Source: Phycisphaerales bacterium
GTDB taxonomy: Bacteria > Planctomycetota > Phycisphaerae > Phycisphaerales > SM1A02
Assembly (NCBI GenBank): GCA_029268515.1
Contig: JAQWNP010000010.1
Span: 282,330-346,329 of the forward strand
Direction of reading: 5' to 3'
DNA: 64,000 nt
Made by a program: the position numbers and the translations under genes. Positions 9,740 to 18,480 of this stretch are shown here, in pieces. The notes below the pieces were generated by a model. That model did no database searches and was not told the origin of the DNA. It was given only the letters and a program-made list of their open reading frames with translations. The first letter of the stretch is position 1. Each line of letters opens with the position of its first letter.

Positions 9740-11016
9740 TCCAGATGATCAATGAAGCACTGTCCGCGTTGTTCGAAGTTATCAAACTGATCCCAGCTAG
9801 CGCAGCCCGGGCTCAATAACGCAACATCATCATCACCCATGCGTGATCTGATTTTTGCGACTGCAACTTCAACGCTGTGACAAGATTCGATATAGGCATG
9901 GGGGCAGTACTCATTTGCCATCGCCGTCAGCTTTGGTCCAGTTGTACCAATGGTATAGAGGCCAGCGAGGTCGGTTGCCAGCTGTGCAATAGATGAAAGG
10001 TCGATGCCTTTGTCATACCCGCCAGCGATCAGGTGCACTTTTTTAGGCTCTGAGAAGGCTGAAACTGCCAGGCAAGTTGCTTGTGGGGTCGTGGACTTGG
10101 AGTCGTTGTAGGCACGTTGGTTTTGATTTTTCCAAACCAACTCGAGGCGATGTGGCAGACCTCTAAAGTTCAGCAAACTCGCAGCGCCAAGATCGGGCGC
10201 CATGCCGGCAGCAAGATGGCAGGCTTGAAGAGCTGTTGCAGCATTCATTTGATTATGTTCGCCAACCACGCTCAGTGCTATTGCTGAGTGGCTCTGGTCA
10301 TCGCTTTTGATGTGATGATCGCTTTCTGTTTGAGAGCGCCAGATCACCTGTTTGCTCGCTTGGTAGTGTTCAAAGCTTCCATGCCAATCAAGGTGGTTGG
10401 GTGAAACATTTGTGGTGACAGCGATATGCGGGGAGTACCCAGGAGCAGTTTCAAAACCAACACCAGCATCAAGCCAGTAGAGCATGGCACTAGAGAGCTC
10501 AAGAACGATCCAGTCAGCATCCCGAAGCGACTCAGAATTCGTCAGCAGTGAGCCCCCATAATTGCCGCCTAATCTAGAATCAAAACCGGCATCCTTGAGC
10601 ACATGGTGGATCATCGCAGCAGTTGTGGATTTTCCAGCTGAGCCCGTGACACCGATCACGCGTTGCCGATCCAATCGTTCTGTGACGAGACGGATTTCAG
10701 TTGTAATTGGAATGCCAGCTTCTTGTGCGGATTTCAGAAAGACATTGTCCCAGGGGCGTGGGACAGCCGGGTTGGCAATGACAAGATCGCATGCGTTGAA
10801 GTCACTGAGGTGATGGCCACCCAATCGAAGTGTGACTTTCTTGGCGGTGATGAGGTCTTGGAGCTGCTCTAATTGAGGCTCAAGAGACGCTTCATCGGCG
10901 AGATCAGTCACAGTGACGTGGGCACCTTGCTCAGCGAGCCAGCGCGTCACGCCCAATCCGCCGCCAAAGCGACCCAGCCCCATCACGGTTGTTCTTAAAT
11001 CTCGCATACTGTCCAT
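9700..11016 (-). CDS. murD: UDP-N-acetylmuramoyl-L-alanine--D-glutamate ligase
   Basis: Adds D-glutamate to UDP-MurNAc-L-Ala in the cytosol. 438 residues, normal length. N-terminal Rossmann region (TTVMGLGRFGGGLG), ATP-binding P-loop GVTGSAGKST (122-131) where most MurD proteins have GTNGKST, a middle domain with NVSPNHLDWH, and a C-terminal domain with RGLPHRLE, NDSKSTTPQAT and LLSPGCASWDQF, which are diagnostic. Start ATG at 11016; a second ATG lies three codons in. The gene stands apart from other mur genes, and its 3' end overlaps pyrD on the opposite strand. Confidence 0.93.
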   Translation of the reverse strand: MDSMRDLRTTVMGLGRFGGGLGVTRWLAEQGAHVTVTDLADEASLEPQLEQLQDLITAKKVTLRLGGHHLSDFNACDLVIANPAVPRPWDNVFLKSAQEAGIPITTEIRLVTERLDRQRVIGVTGSAGKSTTAAMIHHVLKDAGFDSRLGGNYGGSLLTNSESLRDADWIVLELSSAMLYWLDAGVGFETAPGYSPHIAVTTNVSPNHLDWHGSFEHYQASKQVIWRSQTESDHHIKSDDQSHSAIALSVVGEHNQMNAATALQACHLAAGMAPDLGAASLLNFRGLPHRLELVWKNQNQRAYNDSKSTTPQATCLAVSAFSEPKKVHLIAGGYDKGIDLSSIAQLATDLAGLYTIGTTGPKLTAMANEYCPHAYIESCHSVEVAVAKIRSRMGDDDVALLSPGCASWDQFDNFEQRGQCFIDHLDQGSKAPISSSTR

Positions 11017-11131
11017 AACGCAGGTTAGTCTATGGTCACCAAACTCATTTTATCGGGTTAGAATCTCCACGATCCATAGGAAGGTCGGTTTCCCTCATAG
11101 CCATAGGTAGAGATGGCATCAAGCAATACTC

Positions 11132-11842
11132 ATGACTTTTGATCAGCCAGCGAATTCCTCAAATCAACAAGTGGTCCTAAGACCCACAGGCGTCTTGTCC
11201 GCTCTTGCTGTCGTTGGGTTGATATTGGCGGTCATTCCATGCTGTCCGCCCATTAATGCACTGGGGAGTGTCCTGGGTTTGGTGGCCTTGCGCAGAATCG
11301 ATGCATCAGCTGGAGGTTTGCGTGGTCGCGGCCTGGCCTTGGGTGCGATCTGGACGGGGTTGGCATTGACGCTCATGGGGATTGCTGCTTGGATTTGGGT
11401 GACTGATGAGCTTGAGGCCCAGTATCGAATTCGCATTGAGGAAGCAACCCAATCATTTATACAAATGGCGATGAGTGATGATCCAGCATCAGCCCTGACT
11501 CTTTGGGGCGGTGATGGTACGCCACCAAGTTCTGCAGAACTGACCGCTTTTGGCATTGATATCGAGAAGCGTTTTGGCCAGTTACAGAGCTTTACTTTAT
11601 TGACACAGGAGGTGGGCGGTTGGCCACTTGATCGTTGGCAAGCCGCAGGTGAGTTTCAGTTCGAAAAAGTGCGTTTGACCGGTGGGGTCGAACTGGCAGT
11701 TGAGACTGGCGAGCTCATACCCAACTTCCGTATTTCTGCGATTGAAATAGATGATCCATCGCAGGGTTCGCTGCGTCTGCCTCCGCTTCCTGAAAAACCC
11801 AGTGATCAACTGGACCCACAAGAGCAAGATGTCAGTGAGTGA
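11132..11842 (+). CDS. DUF4190-like membrane protein (first of two)
   Basis: 236 residues. Two membrane helices (about 18-50 and 65-88) separated by a short loop containing LGLVALRRID and GLRGRGLALGAIWTG, the pattern of DUF4190 proteins. The remaining 145 residues form a soluble domain of unknown function. The next gene encodes the same architecture with little sequence identity and overlaps it by 14 bp, and an ABC ATPase follows, so the pair may be partners of that transporter. This is inference from position only. Confidence 0.78.
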   Translation: MTFDQPANSSNQQVVLRPTGVLSALAVVGLILAVIPCCPPINALGSVLGLVALRRIDASAGGLRGRGLALGAIWTGLALTLMGIAAWIWVTDELEAQYRIRIEEATQSFIQMAMSDDPASALTLWGGDGTPPSSAELTAFGIDIEKRFGQLQSFTLLTQEVGGWPLDRWQAAGEFQFEKVRLTGGVELAVETGELIPNFRISAIEIDDPSQGSLRLPPLPEKPSDQLDPQEQDVSE

Positions 11843-12518
11843 TGCTCAAGCCAAAACGTTGCAAAGCGGTGCTCCGCGACGGCCCATGAGCCGCTGGGCC
11901 GTTGCCTCACTACTTCTGGGTATCGGTATCTGTCCGCCTCTTTCAGTGAGTGCCATATTTTGTGGTATTCGCGCTTTGATGGCCATGCGTTACCGGCCAG
12001 AGCTCCGGGGCCGCTCGTTAGCAATTCTGGGAATCATTGCTGGGTTCTTGTCATTGGCGTTGTTTGCCTGGTTAGCAGTTTGGTGGAACGATACCGCTCG
12101 CCGGCCCATGATTGATGGTCCAATTGCTGCGATCAAGGCAGGGCAATCGGGCGATGTTGCTCAGTTCAAGGCCTGGTTCACGGAAGCAGGGGCTTCAGCG
12201 AGTGATGAAGAGGCGGCCTCATTTCTCAACGCGCTGACCACGAGGTATGGTCAGCTTAGTGGGAGTCAGCAGCGGGTAGATCTCCTTGATCCAGAGGCTA
12301 TTCGGAGATTCAAGCAACCCGTTGTCTGGTATGAGTTTCTCTTCTCTTCAGGGAGTGTCCCTGCCATGAGTCAGTTCATCTTGTTTGACCCGGTGACAGG
12401 CAGTCGCCTGGCTCGATTTGCATTTGTGATGATTCAGGACGCAGACGCGGGGGATCTCGTTTATCCTCTGTCAATGCAGCCCGAGGCCCTTGCGTTGGAA
12501 CCAGACAATGTCCAGTGA
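11829..12518 (+). CDS. DUF4190-like membrane protein (second of two)
   Basis: About 229 residues from ATG 11829; an upstream in-frame ATG at 11751 lies deep within the previous gene and would add 26 residues with no hydrophobic or conserved character. Helices at about 21-45 and 58-82 flank GIRALMAMRYRPELRGRSLAILGI, again DUF4190-like, followed by a soluble domain of about 140 residues. Its end overlaps the start of the ABC ATPase gene by 11 bp. Function unknown; paralogue-like relation to the preceding gene is suggested by layout, not by strong identity. Confidence 0.78.
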   Translation: MSVSDAQAKTLQSGAPRRPMSRWAVASLLLGIGICPPLSVSAIFCGIRALMAMRYRPELRGRSLAILGIIAGFLSLALFAWLAVWWNDTARRPMIDGPIAAIKAGQSGDVAQFKAWFTEAGASASDEEAASFLNALTTRYGQLSGSQQRVDLLDPEAIRRFKQPVVWYEFLFSSGSVPAMSQFILFDPVTGSRLARFAFVMIQDADAGDLVYPLSMQPEALALEPDNVQ

Positions 12519-13398
12519 ACCAGTCATCAAGATTCGTAATGTTGTCAAGAGATTTGGCAGTCAGACCGTTCTTGATGGGATCAATTTAGATATTCAGCAG
12601 GGCGAAACCATGATCATCATGGGTGGCTCTGGTTCTGGCAAATCCACCATGTTGCGGATCATGATTGGTTCGCTCAAACCCGAAGAGGGAACGGTGGAAA
12701 TGTTCAATGAAACACTTGGTGAACTTGACGAAGAAGGGCTGAATGTTGTGCGTAAACAATTCGGCATTCTTTTTCAGTCGGGCGCTTTGTTTAACTCTAT
12801 GACAGTTGCTGAGAATGTGGCATTGCCACTGACGGAGCATACAGATCTTGATGCGAATATTATTGATGTCATGGTGAAGATAAAACTGGAACAGGTCGGT
12901 TTGCGTGAGGCTGCAGATAAGTACCCATCACAAATTTCTGGCGGCATGAAGAAGCGAGCTGGTCTTGCTCGAGCGCTGGCGTTAGATCCCAAAGTGCTGT
13001 TCTATGATGAACCCTCAGCCGGACTTGATCCGGTGACCAGTGCGGAAATCGATCGCTTAATGCTTGACCTGACAAAAAAACTCGGTGTCACCAGTGTGGT
13101 CGTGACCCATGAGATGGATTCAGCATTTACGATTGCTGATCGAATGGCGATGCTTGATAAAGGGCGAATGCTTATGGTCGGCACACGACAAGAGTATGAG
13201 CACTTGCGTGATCTATCTGTGGAAGAGATTCAGGAACGGACCGAGGCGGAGCAGCTCATAAGGCAGTTTCTGCGCGGCGATGCTGATGGCCCGTTGACTC
13301 GTAGGAAGATTGCTTCGAACTATGCGGAGGATCTTCTCGGTGAGCAGGGGCCCAAGATTGGTCACGGACCTGCTATTGAGCCAACCAGGAATGTCTAG
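12508..13398 (+). CDS. MlaF-type ABC transporter ATP-binding protein
   Basis: 296 residues from ATG 12508 (a TTG six codons earlier is less likely). Walker A GGSGSGKST (39-47), Q-loop FQSGALFNSMTV, signature ISGGMKKRAGLARALA, Walker B VLFYDEPSAGLDP and the H-loop VVVTHEM are all intact. The LFQSGALFNSMTVAENVALP stretch is typical of MlaF, the ATPase of MCE phospholipid transport systems. The C-terminal 50 residues are a family extension. An MCE-domain gene follows 144 bp downstream, supporting the call. No MlaE permease is in the cluster. Confidence 0.9.
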   Translation: MSSEPVIKIRNVVKRFGSQTVLDGINLDIQQGETMIIMGGSGSGKSTMLRIMIGSLKPEEGTVEMFNETLGELDEEGLNVVRKQFGILFQSGALFNSMTVAENVALPLTEHTDLDANIIDVMVKIKLEQVGLREAADKYPSQISGGMKKRAGLARALALDPKVLFYDEPSAGLDPVTSAEIDRLMLDLTKKLGVTSVVVTHEMDSAFTIADRMAMLDKGRMLMVGTRQEYEHLRDLSVEEIQERTEAEQLIRQFLRGDADGPLTRRKIASNYAEDLLGEQGPKIGHGPAIEPTRNV

Positions 13399-13542
13399 TT
13401 GATGCTTGATCTAGTAGTCTTGTCGCTAGGTATGCGATCTTAGGTCAGGTACGAATCCAGGAATCGATGAATCAGAGTGAGCGAACATTAATCGCTACGG
13501 GTACAAAACAGTGAGTTCCTAAAGCCAATCGGAGCAGGGTCA

Positions 13543-14823
13543 ATGGCCAATCCCAGCGAAAGAAATAAGAATAACTTCAAAGCGGGCGCCTTTATTTTGG
13601 CATCACTGATCCTGCTGATTGTTGTCATTGTGATTCTTGCGCCACTGCGAAAGTGGTTTGAAAGTGGTTCGCATTATCAGGTGGAGTTCCCAATTACCTC
13701 TGGTGTCAACGGAATGAATGCAGGGTCATCTGTACTGATTGGCGGTGTGTCGTCTGGAGAGATTGAAACTGTTAAGCCAAACGTTTTGAAAGATGGTCAG
13801 CTCAAGACAATCACTGTTTCTTTTGAAGTGTATGACACGTCCATCAAAATCTATCGCAACGCCAAGATACAAGTCGCTTCGCCGCTCATTGGAAGCAGCC
13901 CCTGGCTTAGTATTACAGACACAGGGTCTGAAACGCCCGAAGACAAAGACCCAAAATTTACTGGGAAACCAATTACAGGTACTGCAACTGGAATGCTCGA
14001 CAACCTTTTAGGAGCTTCGGGCGCCAGCGCTTTGACAGAATCGCTTGTGAATATTGAGAAGATTACGGCTGAACTTGCAGTTGCTGGCGGTGTCCTTGAA
14101 TGGGCTCTGGGCCAGCCCGGTAGTGCGGATGTTGAACAAATGCTCAAGTCATTGCGATCAGCCTCGGATGAGGCGGATCAAATGCTCGCTGAATTACTGA
14201 GTTCATGGTCAGGCTGGGATGAAGATGTATCAGTGATTCTTTCAGATGCTCGTACGCTTGTCGCAAATCTCAACACGGTATTGGCAGCAAATGAGAGTCG
14301 AATCAATAGCCTGATTGCGAATACGGATGACATCACCGCTCAAATCAATGAAGCTGTGCCCGGTATACGCAAGCAACTGACCGACTTGCTTGGCCAGGGC
14401 GATGAAGCAATGCACTCAGCCAACGAAGTCTTGATGCAGGTCCAAAACGACTATCAAGGCTGGGCCATTGACATTGGTGAACTCCTGGCCAATCTGTCTT
14501 TAGCGGGCCAGCAGTTGAAATTAGCAACAGTGGAGATCCGTAATAATCCATGGAAAATCCTCTATCGTCCGGAAGCCAAGGAGATGCAGCATGAGCTGCT
14601 TTACGAGACTGTGAGGCAGTTTGCATTTGCAGCTGCTGACCTGAAAGCATCGGCTCAGTCACTTGAGCGTTTGCAGACAAAAGGTAATGCTGAGGCGATT
14701 GGAAATGACCCAACCACGCGCCGGTTGATGGAAAATCTAACAAGAAGTGCATCGCAATATGAGAAGGTTCAAGAGCAACTGCTCAATGTGCTGCTTGTTG
14801 ATGTTGAGGAAAAGCGAAAGTAA
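13543..14823 (+). CDS. MCE-domain (MlaD-type) protein
   Basis: 426 residues. A short cytoplasmic N-terminus, one membrane helix (about 15-35) and an MCE domain (about 43-125) with YQVEFPITSGVNGMNAGSSVLIGGVSSGEI, the usual gating of MCE proteins. The rest (130-426) is helical and extended, which in longer MCE proteins forms a needle or tube across the periplasm. Works with the upstream ATPase in lipid transport between membranes. ATG 13543 follows GGAG/AGGG-rich sequence. Confidence 0.9.
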   Translation: MANPSERNKNNFKAGAFILASLILLIVVIVILAPLRKWFESGSHYQVEFPITSGVNGMNAGSSVLIGGVSSGEIETVKPNVLKDGQLKTITVSFEVYDTSIKIYRNAKIQVASPLIGSSPWLSITDTGSETPEDKDPKFTGKPITGTATGMLDNLLGASGASALTESLVNIEKITAELAVAGGVLEWALGQPGSADVEQMLKSLRSASDEADQMLAELLSSWSGWDEDVSVILSDARTLVANLNTVLAANESRINSLIANTDDITAQINEAVPGIRKQLTDLLGQGDEAMHSANEVLMQVQNDYQGWAIDIGELLANLSLAGQQLKLATVEIRNNPWKILYRPEAKEMQHELLYETVRQFAFAAADLKASAQSLERLQTKGNAEAIGNDPTTRRLMENLTRSASQYEKVQEQLLNVLLVDVEEKRK

Positions 14824-14864
14824 GCGGCGCTGTTTGATTTGCAGATCGTCACGGAGCAGAGCGT

Positions 14865-15689
14865 CTGTCGATTCTCGAGCCCATATCGGTTACATCAATT
14901 GATGATCCTCGTTTAGAGGTTTTTCGTGACGTACGTGATGCAGATCTTCGCGGACGCACGCACTTGTTCATGGGCGAGTCTGAGTTAGTTCTGCGCCGTT
15001 TGTTAGCAACGCCAGATCGACTGCATTCCTTATTGATGAGTCCCAATAAACTGGAACGTCTGAGCCCAGCATTGCAGGCAGCTTCTTTGACCTGCCCAGT
15101 TTATGTGGCACCTTTAGAGTGGATCTCTCAAATTGCTGGTTTTCATGTCCATCGCGGGGTTCTCGCATGTGGCCATCGCCTAGAGGCAAATGCGCTCTTA
15201 CCCAAAGTATCACTGCGTGAGGTCGTCGATCGAAAACGCTGTCGACTCCTTCTGGCTGAGGGAATTACCAACGTTGACAATATGGGCGCCCTCTTTCGAA
15301 ATGCTGCGGCATTTGGTATCGACGGAGTTATGCTGGATCCAAGCTGTTGTGATCCGCTTTATCGCAAAGCTATTCGGGTTTCGATGGGACACGTGCTGAG
15401 CCTGCCCTATGGCGTCAGTGAAGACTGGGGAGGTGATCTTGAGTGGCTTGTCACAGCGGGTGGTATGAAATTGGTGGTCGCAGAGACGCATTCTGAGGCC
15501 GTTGATGTGCGGTCAATACCAATTCCTGAGCGGATGGCATTGGTCGTTGGATCAGAAGGAAGCGGTGTTGCTGAAAGTACTTGTCAGAAAAGTCACTTTG
15601 TAGCCAAGATCCCCATGTCTGATTCCACAACATCCTTGAATGTTGCCACAGCGGCAGCTGTTATGCTTTTTGCGCTTACGAATCATTAG
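14865..15689 (+). CDS. TrmH/SpoU-family RNA 2'-O-methyltransferase, apparently without a standard start codon
   Basis: Methylates a ribose 2'-OH of tRNA or rRNA using SAM. SpoU motifs are intact: NVDNMGALFRNAAAFG, LVVGSEGSGV and IPMSDSTTSLNVATAAAV, forming the trefoil-knot site. The first usable standard start is TTG 14964, but the frame is open back to a TGA at 14835-14837 and that stretch encodes SVTSIDDPRLEVFRDVRD, matching the conserved N-terminus of the family. It contains no ATG, GTG or TTG. A GGAG at 14853-14856 lies 8 nt before CTG 14865, which I use as the start; ATT 14871 is an alternative. A sequencing or assembly error upstream is also possible. 3' end overlaps murA by 14 bp. Confidence 0.85.
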   Translation: MSILEPISVTSIDDPRLEVFRDVRDADLRGRTHLFMGESELVLRRLLATPDRLHSLLMSPNKLERLSPALQAASLTCPVYVAPLEWISQIAGFHVHRGVLACGHRLEANALLPKVSLREVVDRKRCRLLLAEGITNVDNMGALFRNAAAFGIDGVMLDPSCCDPLYRKAIRVSMGHVLSLPYGVSEDWGGDLEWLVTAGGMKLVVAETHSEAVDVRSIPIPERMALVVGSEGSGVAESTCQKSHFVAKIPMSDSTTSLNVATAAAVMLFALTNH

Positions 15690-17091
15690 TAGCAGTGCTA
15701 TCAGGCATCTGCTCGAGAATGGTCCCTGCAGCCACTGGTGTTTGTGGACGGTTCATTGTCTGGGGGAAGCTGGTTACCAGTGGTGACTCGTTCGTGACAT
15801 TGTCTTGATCGGGGTTAATCCGCTCGATCTTTGCACCAAGCTTATTCAACGATTCTTCCATTGCGATATATCCACGATCAAGATGGTAGACACGGTCCAC
15901 AATGGTCTCTCCCTCGGCCGCAAGACCCGCCAACACCAGAGAGGCAGAACCACGTAGATCACTGGCCATGACAGGTGCGCCGCGAAGCGGCGTTGGCCCC
16001 TGAATGATGGCGGTTGGCCCTTGTCGCACAATTTCAGCACCCATGCGTGTGAGTTCCGCAACATGGTTGAATCGTTCCGGGAAGATTTTCTCTGTAACGA
16101 TGCTGTTGCCATTTGCTTGGGTCAGCAAAGTCACAAGTTGAGCTTGTAGATCTGTTGGAAAACCAGGATAGGGCTGTGTGGTCATGACCAGTGGCTGTAA
16201 CACACGGTCTGAACAGACATGCACACTTGTGCGAAGGGGATCATCTGAGGTATCAAGATTTGAGATATGCACACCAATTCGATCAAGATGATCAACGACG
16301 CCGAGTAAGCAGTCGTAAGGAAAGTTGTCGAGTGTGATTGTTCCGTTGGTCATTGCGGCAGCCATTGCAAAGGTGCCAGCAACAATCCGGTCAGGCATTG
16401 TCTGGTGATCAACACCACCAAGTTGATCGACGCCTTCGATGGTGATGCGTGGTGTTCCAGCGCCAGATATCTTGGCGCCCATAGTGTTAAGCATGCGAGC
16501 AAGATCGACGATCTCAGGCTCAGTTGCAGCTGATTCAATGATGGTGCGACCATGAGCTAAGGTTGCAGCCGACATCACATTGGCGGTGCCAAGCACGGTT
16601 GAACCAAATGGGCCGCCAAGGAAAACAGTGTTTCCGATAAGGCGGTCGCATTTTGCAAGAATGTCGCCACCCTTCAAGTCGAATGTGACACCGAGCGCTT
16701 CGAGGCCACGAAGGTGCAAATCGACTGGCCGTATCCCTAACGCGCAGCCCCCTGGCATGGAGACTGACGCATGCCCACGTTTTGCAACTAAAGGGCCTAA
16801 GGCACAGATGCTTGCTCGCATCGTTTTGACAATTTCATATCGCGCATGGCAGGCATTGGAATCAACCGTTTCAATATGCGCTACGCCGTCTACATGATCG
16901 CAGCGGCAACCCAATTCGCGGAGCAGCATTCCCATATTGGAAACATCCACGAAGTGGGGCACATCGCGGAGAATCACTGGCTCATCAGCCAGGATGGCTG
17001 CGGCCATGAGTGGTAGTGCTGCGTTTTTAGAGCCTTCAACGCGGTGCTTACCTGAGAGGCGAGCACCACCCACAATCCTGAATGCATCCAT
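15676..17091 (-). CDS. murA: UDP-N-acetylglucosamine 1-carboxyvinyltransferase
   Basis: First committed step of peptidoglycan synthesis: transfers enolpyruvate from PEP to UDP-GlcNAc in the cytosol. 471 residues, about 50 longer than usual because of a C-terminal tail. Motifs: [17 protein letters not shown] at the N-terminus, [23 protein letters not shown] with the catalytic Cys (normally the fosfomycin target), [29 protein letters not shown] and [13 protein letters not shown]. The Cys is retained, unlike the Asp in naturally resistant species. Convergent overlap with the methyltransferase gene. Confidence 0.95.
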   Translation of the reverse strand: MDAFRIVGGARLSGKHRVEGSKNAALPLMAAAILADEPVILRDVPHFVDVSNMGMLLRELGCRCDHVDGVAHIETVDSNACHARYEIVKTMRASICALGPLVAKRGHASVSMPGGCALGIRPVDLHLRGLEALGVTFDLKGGDILAKCDRLIGNTVFLGGPFGSTVLGTANVMSAATLAHGRTIIESAATEPEIVDLARMLNTMGAKISGAGTPRITIEGVDQLGGVDHQTMPDRIVAGTFAMAAAMTNGTITLDNFPYDCLLGVVDHLDRIGVHISNLDTSDDPLRTSVHVCSDRVLQPLVMTTQPYPGFPTDLQAQLVTLLTQANGNSIVTEKIFPERFNHVAELTRMGAEIVRQGPTAIIQGPTPLRGAPVMASDLRGSASLVLAGLAAEGETIVDRVYHLDRGYIAMEESLNKLGAKIERINPDQDNVTNESPLVTSFPQTMNRPQTPVAAGTILEQMPDSTATNDS

Positions 17092-17399
17092 GCGCTAGGT
17101 CATCCTGTTGAAAGGTCAATTGTTTTTAGGGTGTCGTCATGACATCCCACTCGAAGTTCACCTGTGGTCTGAGATGGGCCAACGGCCGTCTATAGCTCAT
17201 CGGCATATTTCTGCCCACTTCAACATCAGGATACAGCATCCACGGCGGTTGAGGCTAATTGGACCTACCGGCATGGCTCCTACAAAAGGAAGTTTGAGAG
17301 TCCGGAAAGACATTTTAGGCTCAAGAACTGCTTGGGTTGGCCGACTGGAATTGTACGGTGATTAGGTATGTTTCCGGGGGGGATCGAAAGGAGTTCACC
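17092..17399. other. Divergent intergenic region between murA and the fibro-slime gene
   Basis: 308 bases with no convincing gene; a short open frame here has no coding character. It should hold the murA promoter (minus strand) and the promoter of the fibro-slime gene. I see no clear repeat or hairpin. Confidence 0.5.
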
Positions 17400-18314
17400 A
17401 TGAGACGTATTCATCTGATTCAAGTTGGGTCTGTGGGTAGCATTGCAGCCCTAGTAGGCGTTGCCTGCGTTGTTGAATTTGGATCTGGGCCAGCCACGGC
17501 TGGAGCAGAGGATCCGCCAGATACCCTGGAGCTAACGGGCTCAGTGCGGGATTTTCATAGGCGATCAGTGCCAGGCGGTCATCCTGACTTTCAGGCTGTC
17601 CCTGACCATGGCTATGGCCTCTACTGCGGCAATGTTGATTCAGATCTTGGTTTTGATGGGAAGCCCGTTTTTACCGGTGATGGATGGAAAGTTCGTAAGC
17701 AGGCAAGAGATGCTGCTGGGCGGGATATTTGCTACACGCTCGTGGACTCCAGCCTCGGTGATGAAGCTGGTCGTAAGGGTGCTGATGACAGTGGTGGTAT
17801 CGAGTCGGCTTCCAGTTTTAATATGTGGTACCGAGATGTGCCAGGTACGAATCTCTCACAGGCCTTGACGTTGACGTTCAATCGCCAGCCTGATGGCAGC
17901 TACTTATTCGATGACGAGCTCGATCCTTACTATGACTCGATCGATGGTTTCTTCCCAATTGATGATCAACTGTTTGGGAATTCCGGCCTCTGGCCAGACC
18001 ATAATTTCCACTTCACATTTGAGTTACACACAGAGTTCACGTACGACGCTGCCGGTAATCCTTACTTCATGTTTACCGGAGATGATGATGTATGGGTCTT
18101 TATTGATGGAAAACTTGTCATTGACCTTGGTGGCGTTCACTCTGCAGCGGATCAATACGTCGATCTCACACGATTGGATTTGGAGCATGGTGTGACATAT
18201 TCCTTGGACTTTTTCTTCGCTGAACGTCATACCACCGAATCCAACTTCAGAATCAATACATCGCTCAAGCTCGATACGGTGGAAATCCCTTCAGTAACCG
18301 CCTCATTCGACTGA
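17400..18314 (+). CDS. Secreted fibro-slime / PA14-like domain protein
   Basis: 304 residues from ATG 17400, preceded by AAGGAG 7-8 nt upstream. Signal peptide about 1-32 ([13 protein letters not shown]). The body matches the fibro-slime domain: [13 protein letters not shown] at the start, then [51 protein letters not shown], a beta-sandwich with a metal-binding Asp cluster (GDDDVW) related to PA14. Such domains bind carbohydrate or mediate adhesion at the surface. Unlike nearby exported proteins it has no PEP-CTERM or other anchor, so it is probably released. A hairpin terminator follows at 18352. Confidence 0.88.
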   Translation: MRRIHLIQVGSVGSIAALVGVACVVEFGSGPATAGAEDPPDTLELTGSVRDFHRRSVPGGHPDFQAVPDHGYGLYCGNVDSDLGFDGKPVFTGDGWKVRKQARDAAGRDICYTLVDSSLGDEAGRKGADDSGGIESASSFNMWYRDVPGTNLSQALTLTFNRQPDGSYLFDDELDPYYDSIDGFFPIDDQLFGNSGLWPDHNFHFTFELHTEFTYDAAGNPYFMFTGDDDVWVFIDGKLVIDLGGVHSAADQYVDLTRLDLEHGVTYSLDFFFAERHTTESNFRINTSLKLDTVEIPSVTASFD

Positions 18315-18351
18315 TCTCAGACGATGCTTACCCACGGAGATATACACAATG

Positions 18352-18375
18352 CAGCCCCGGAAGAAACCGGGGCTG
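18352..18375 (+). terminator. Hairpin after the fibro-slime gene
   Basis: CAGCCCCGG (18352-18360) and CCGGGGCTG (18367-18375) form a perfect 9-bp GC-rich stem with a 6-nt loop, 38 nt after the stop codon. The following sequence has only a few T residues, so it is a weak intrinsic terminator. Confidence 0.65.
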
Positions 18376-18480
18376 TATTGGTCTTGCGATCTCGGACGCT
18401 CTGTATCGCGATGGCTTAATGTGGACAACTGTTCCCCCGGTGGGTCCCAAAACGATAGCTGATTCGCATTAACTGGTGCC

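Noticed and set aside
17108-17365. 85-residue open frame between murA and the fibro-slime gene
   Set aside because: No ribosome site or motif; lies in a promoter region.
18432-18450. CCGGTGGGTCCC shared with the terminator near 60821 (other strand)
   Set aside because: A 12-base match is expected by chance many times in 64 kb.
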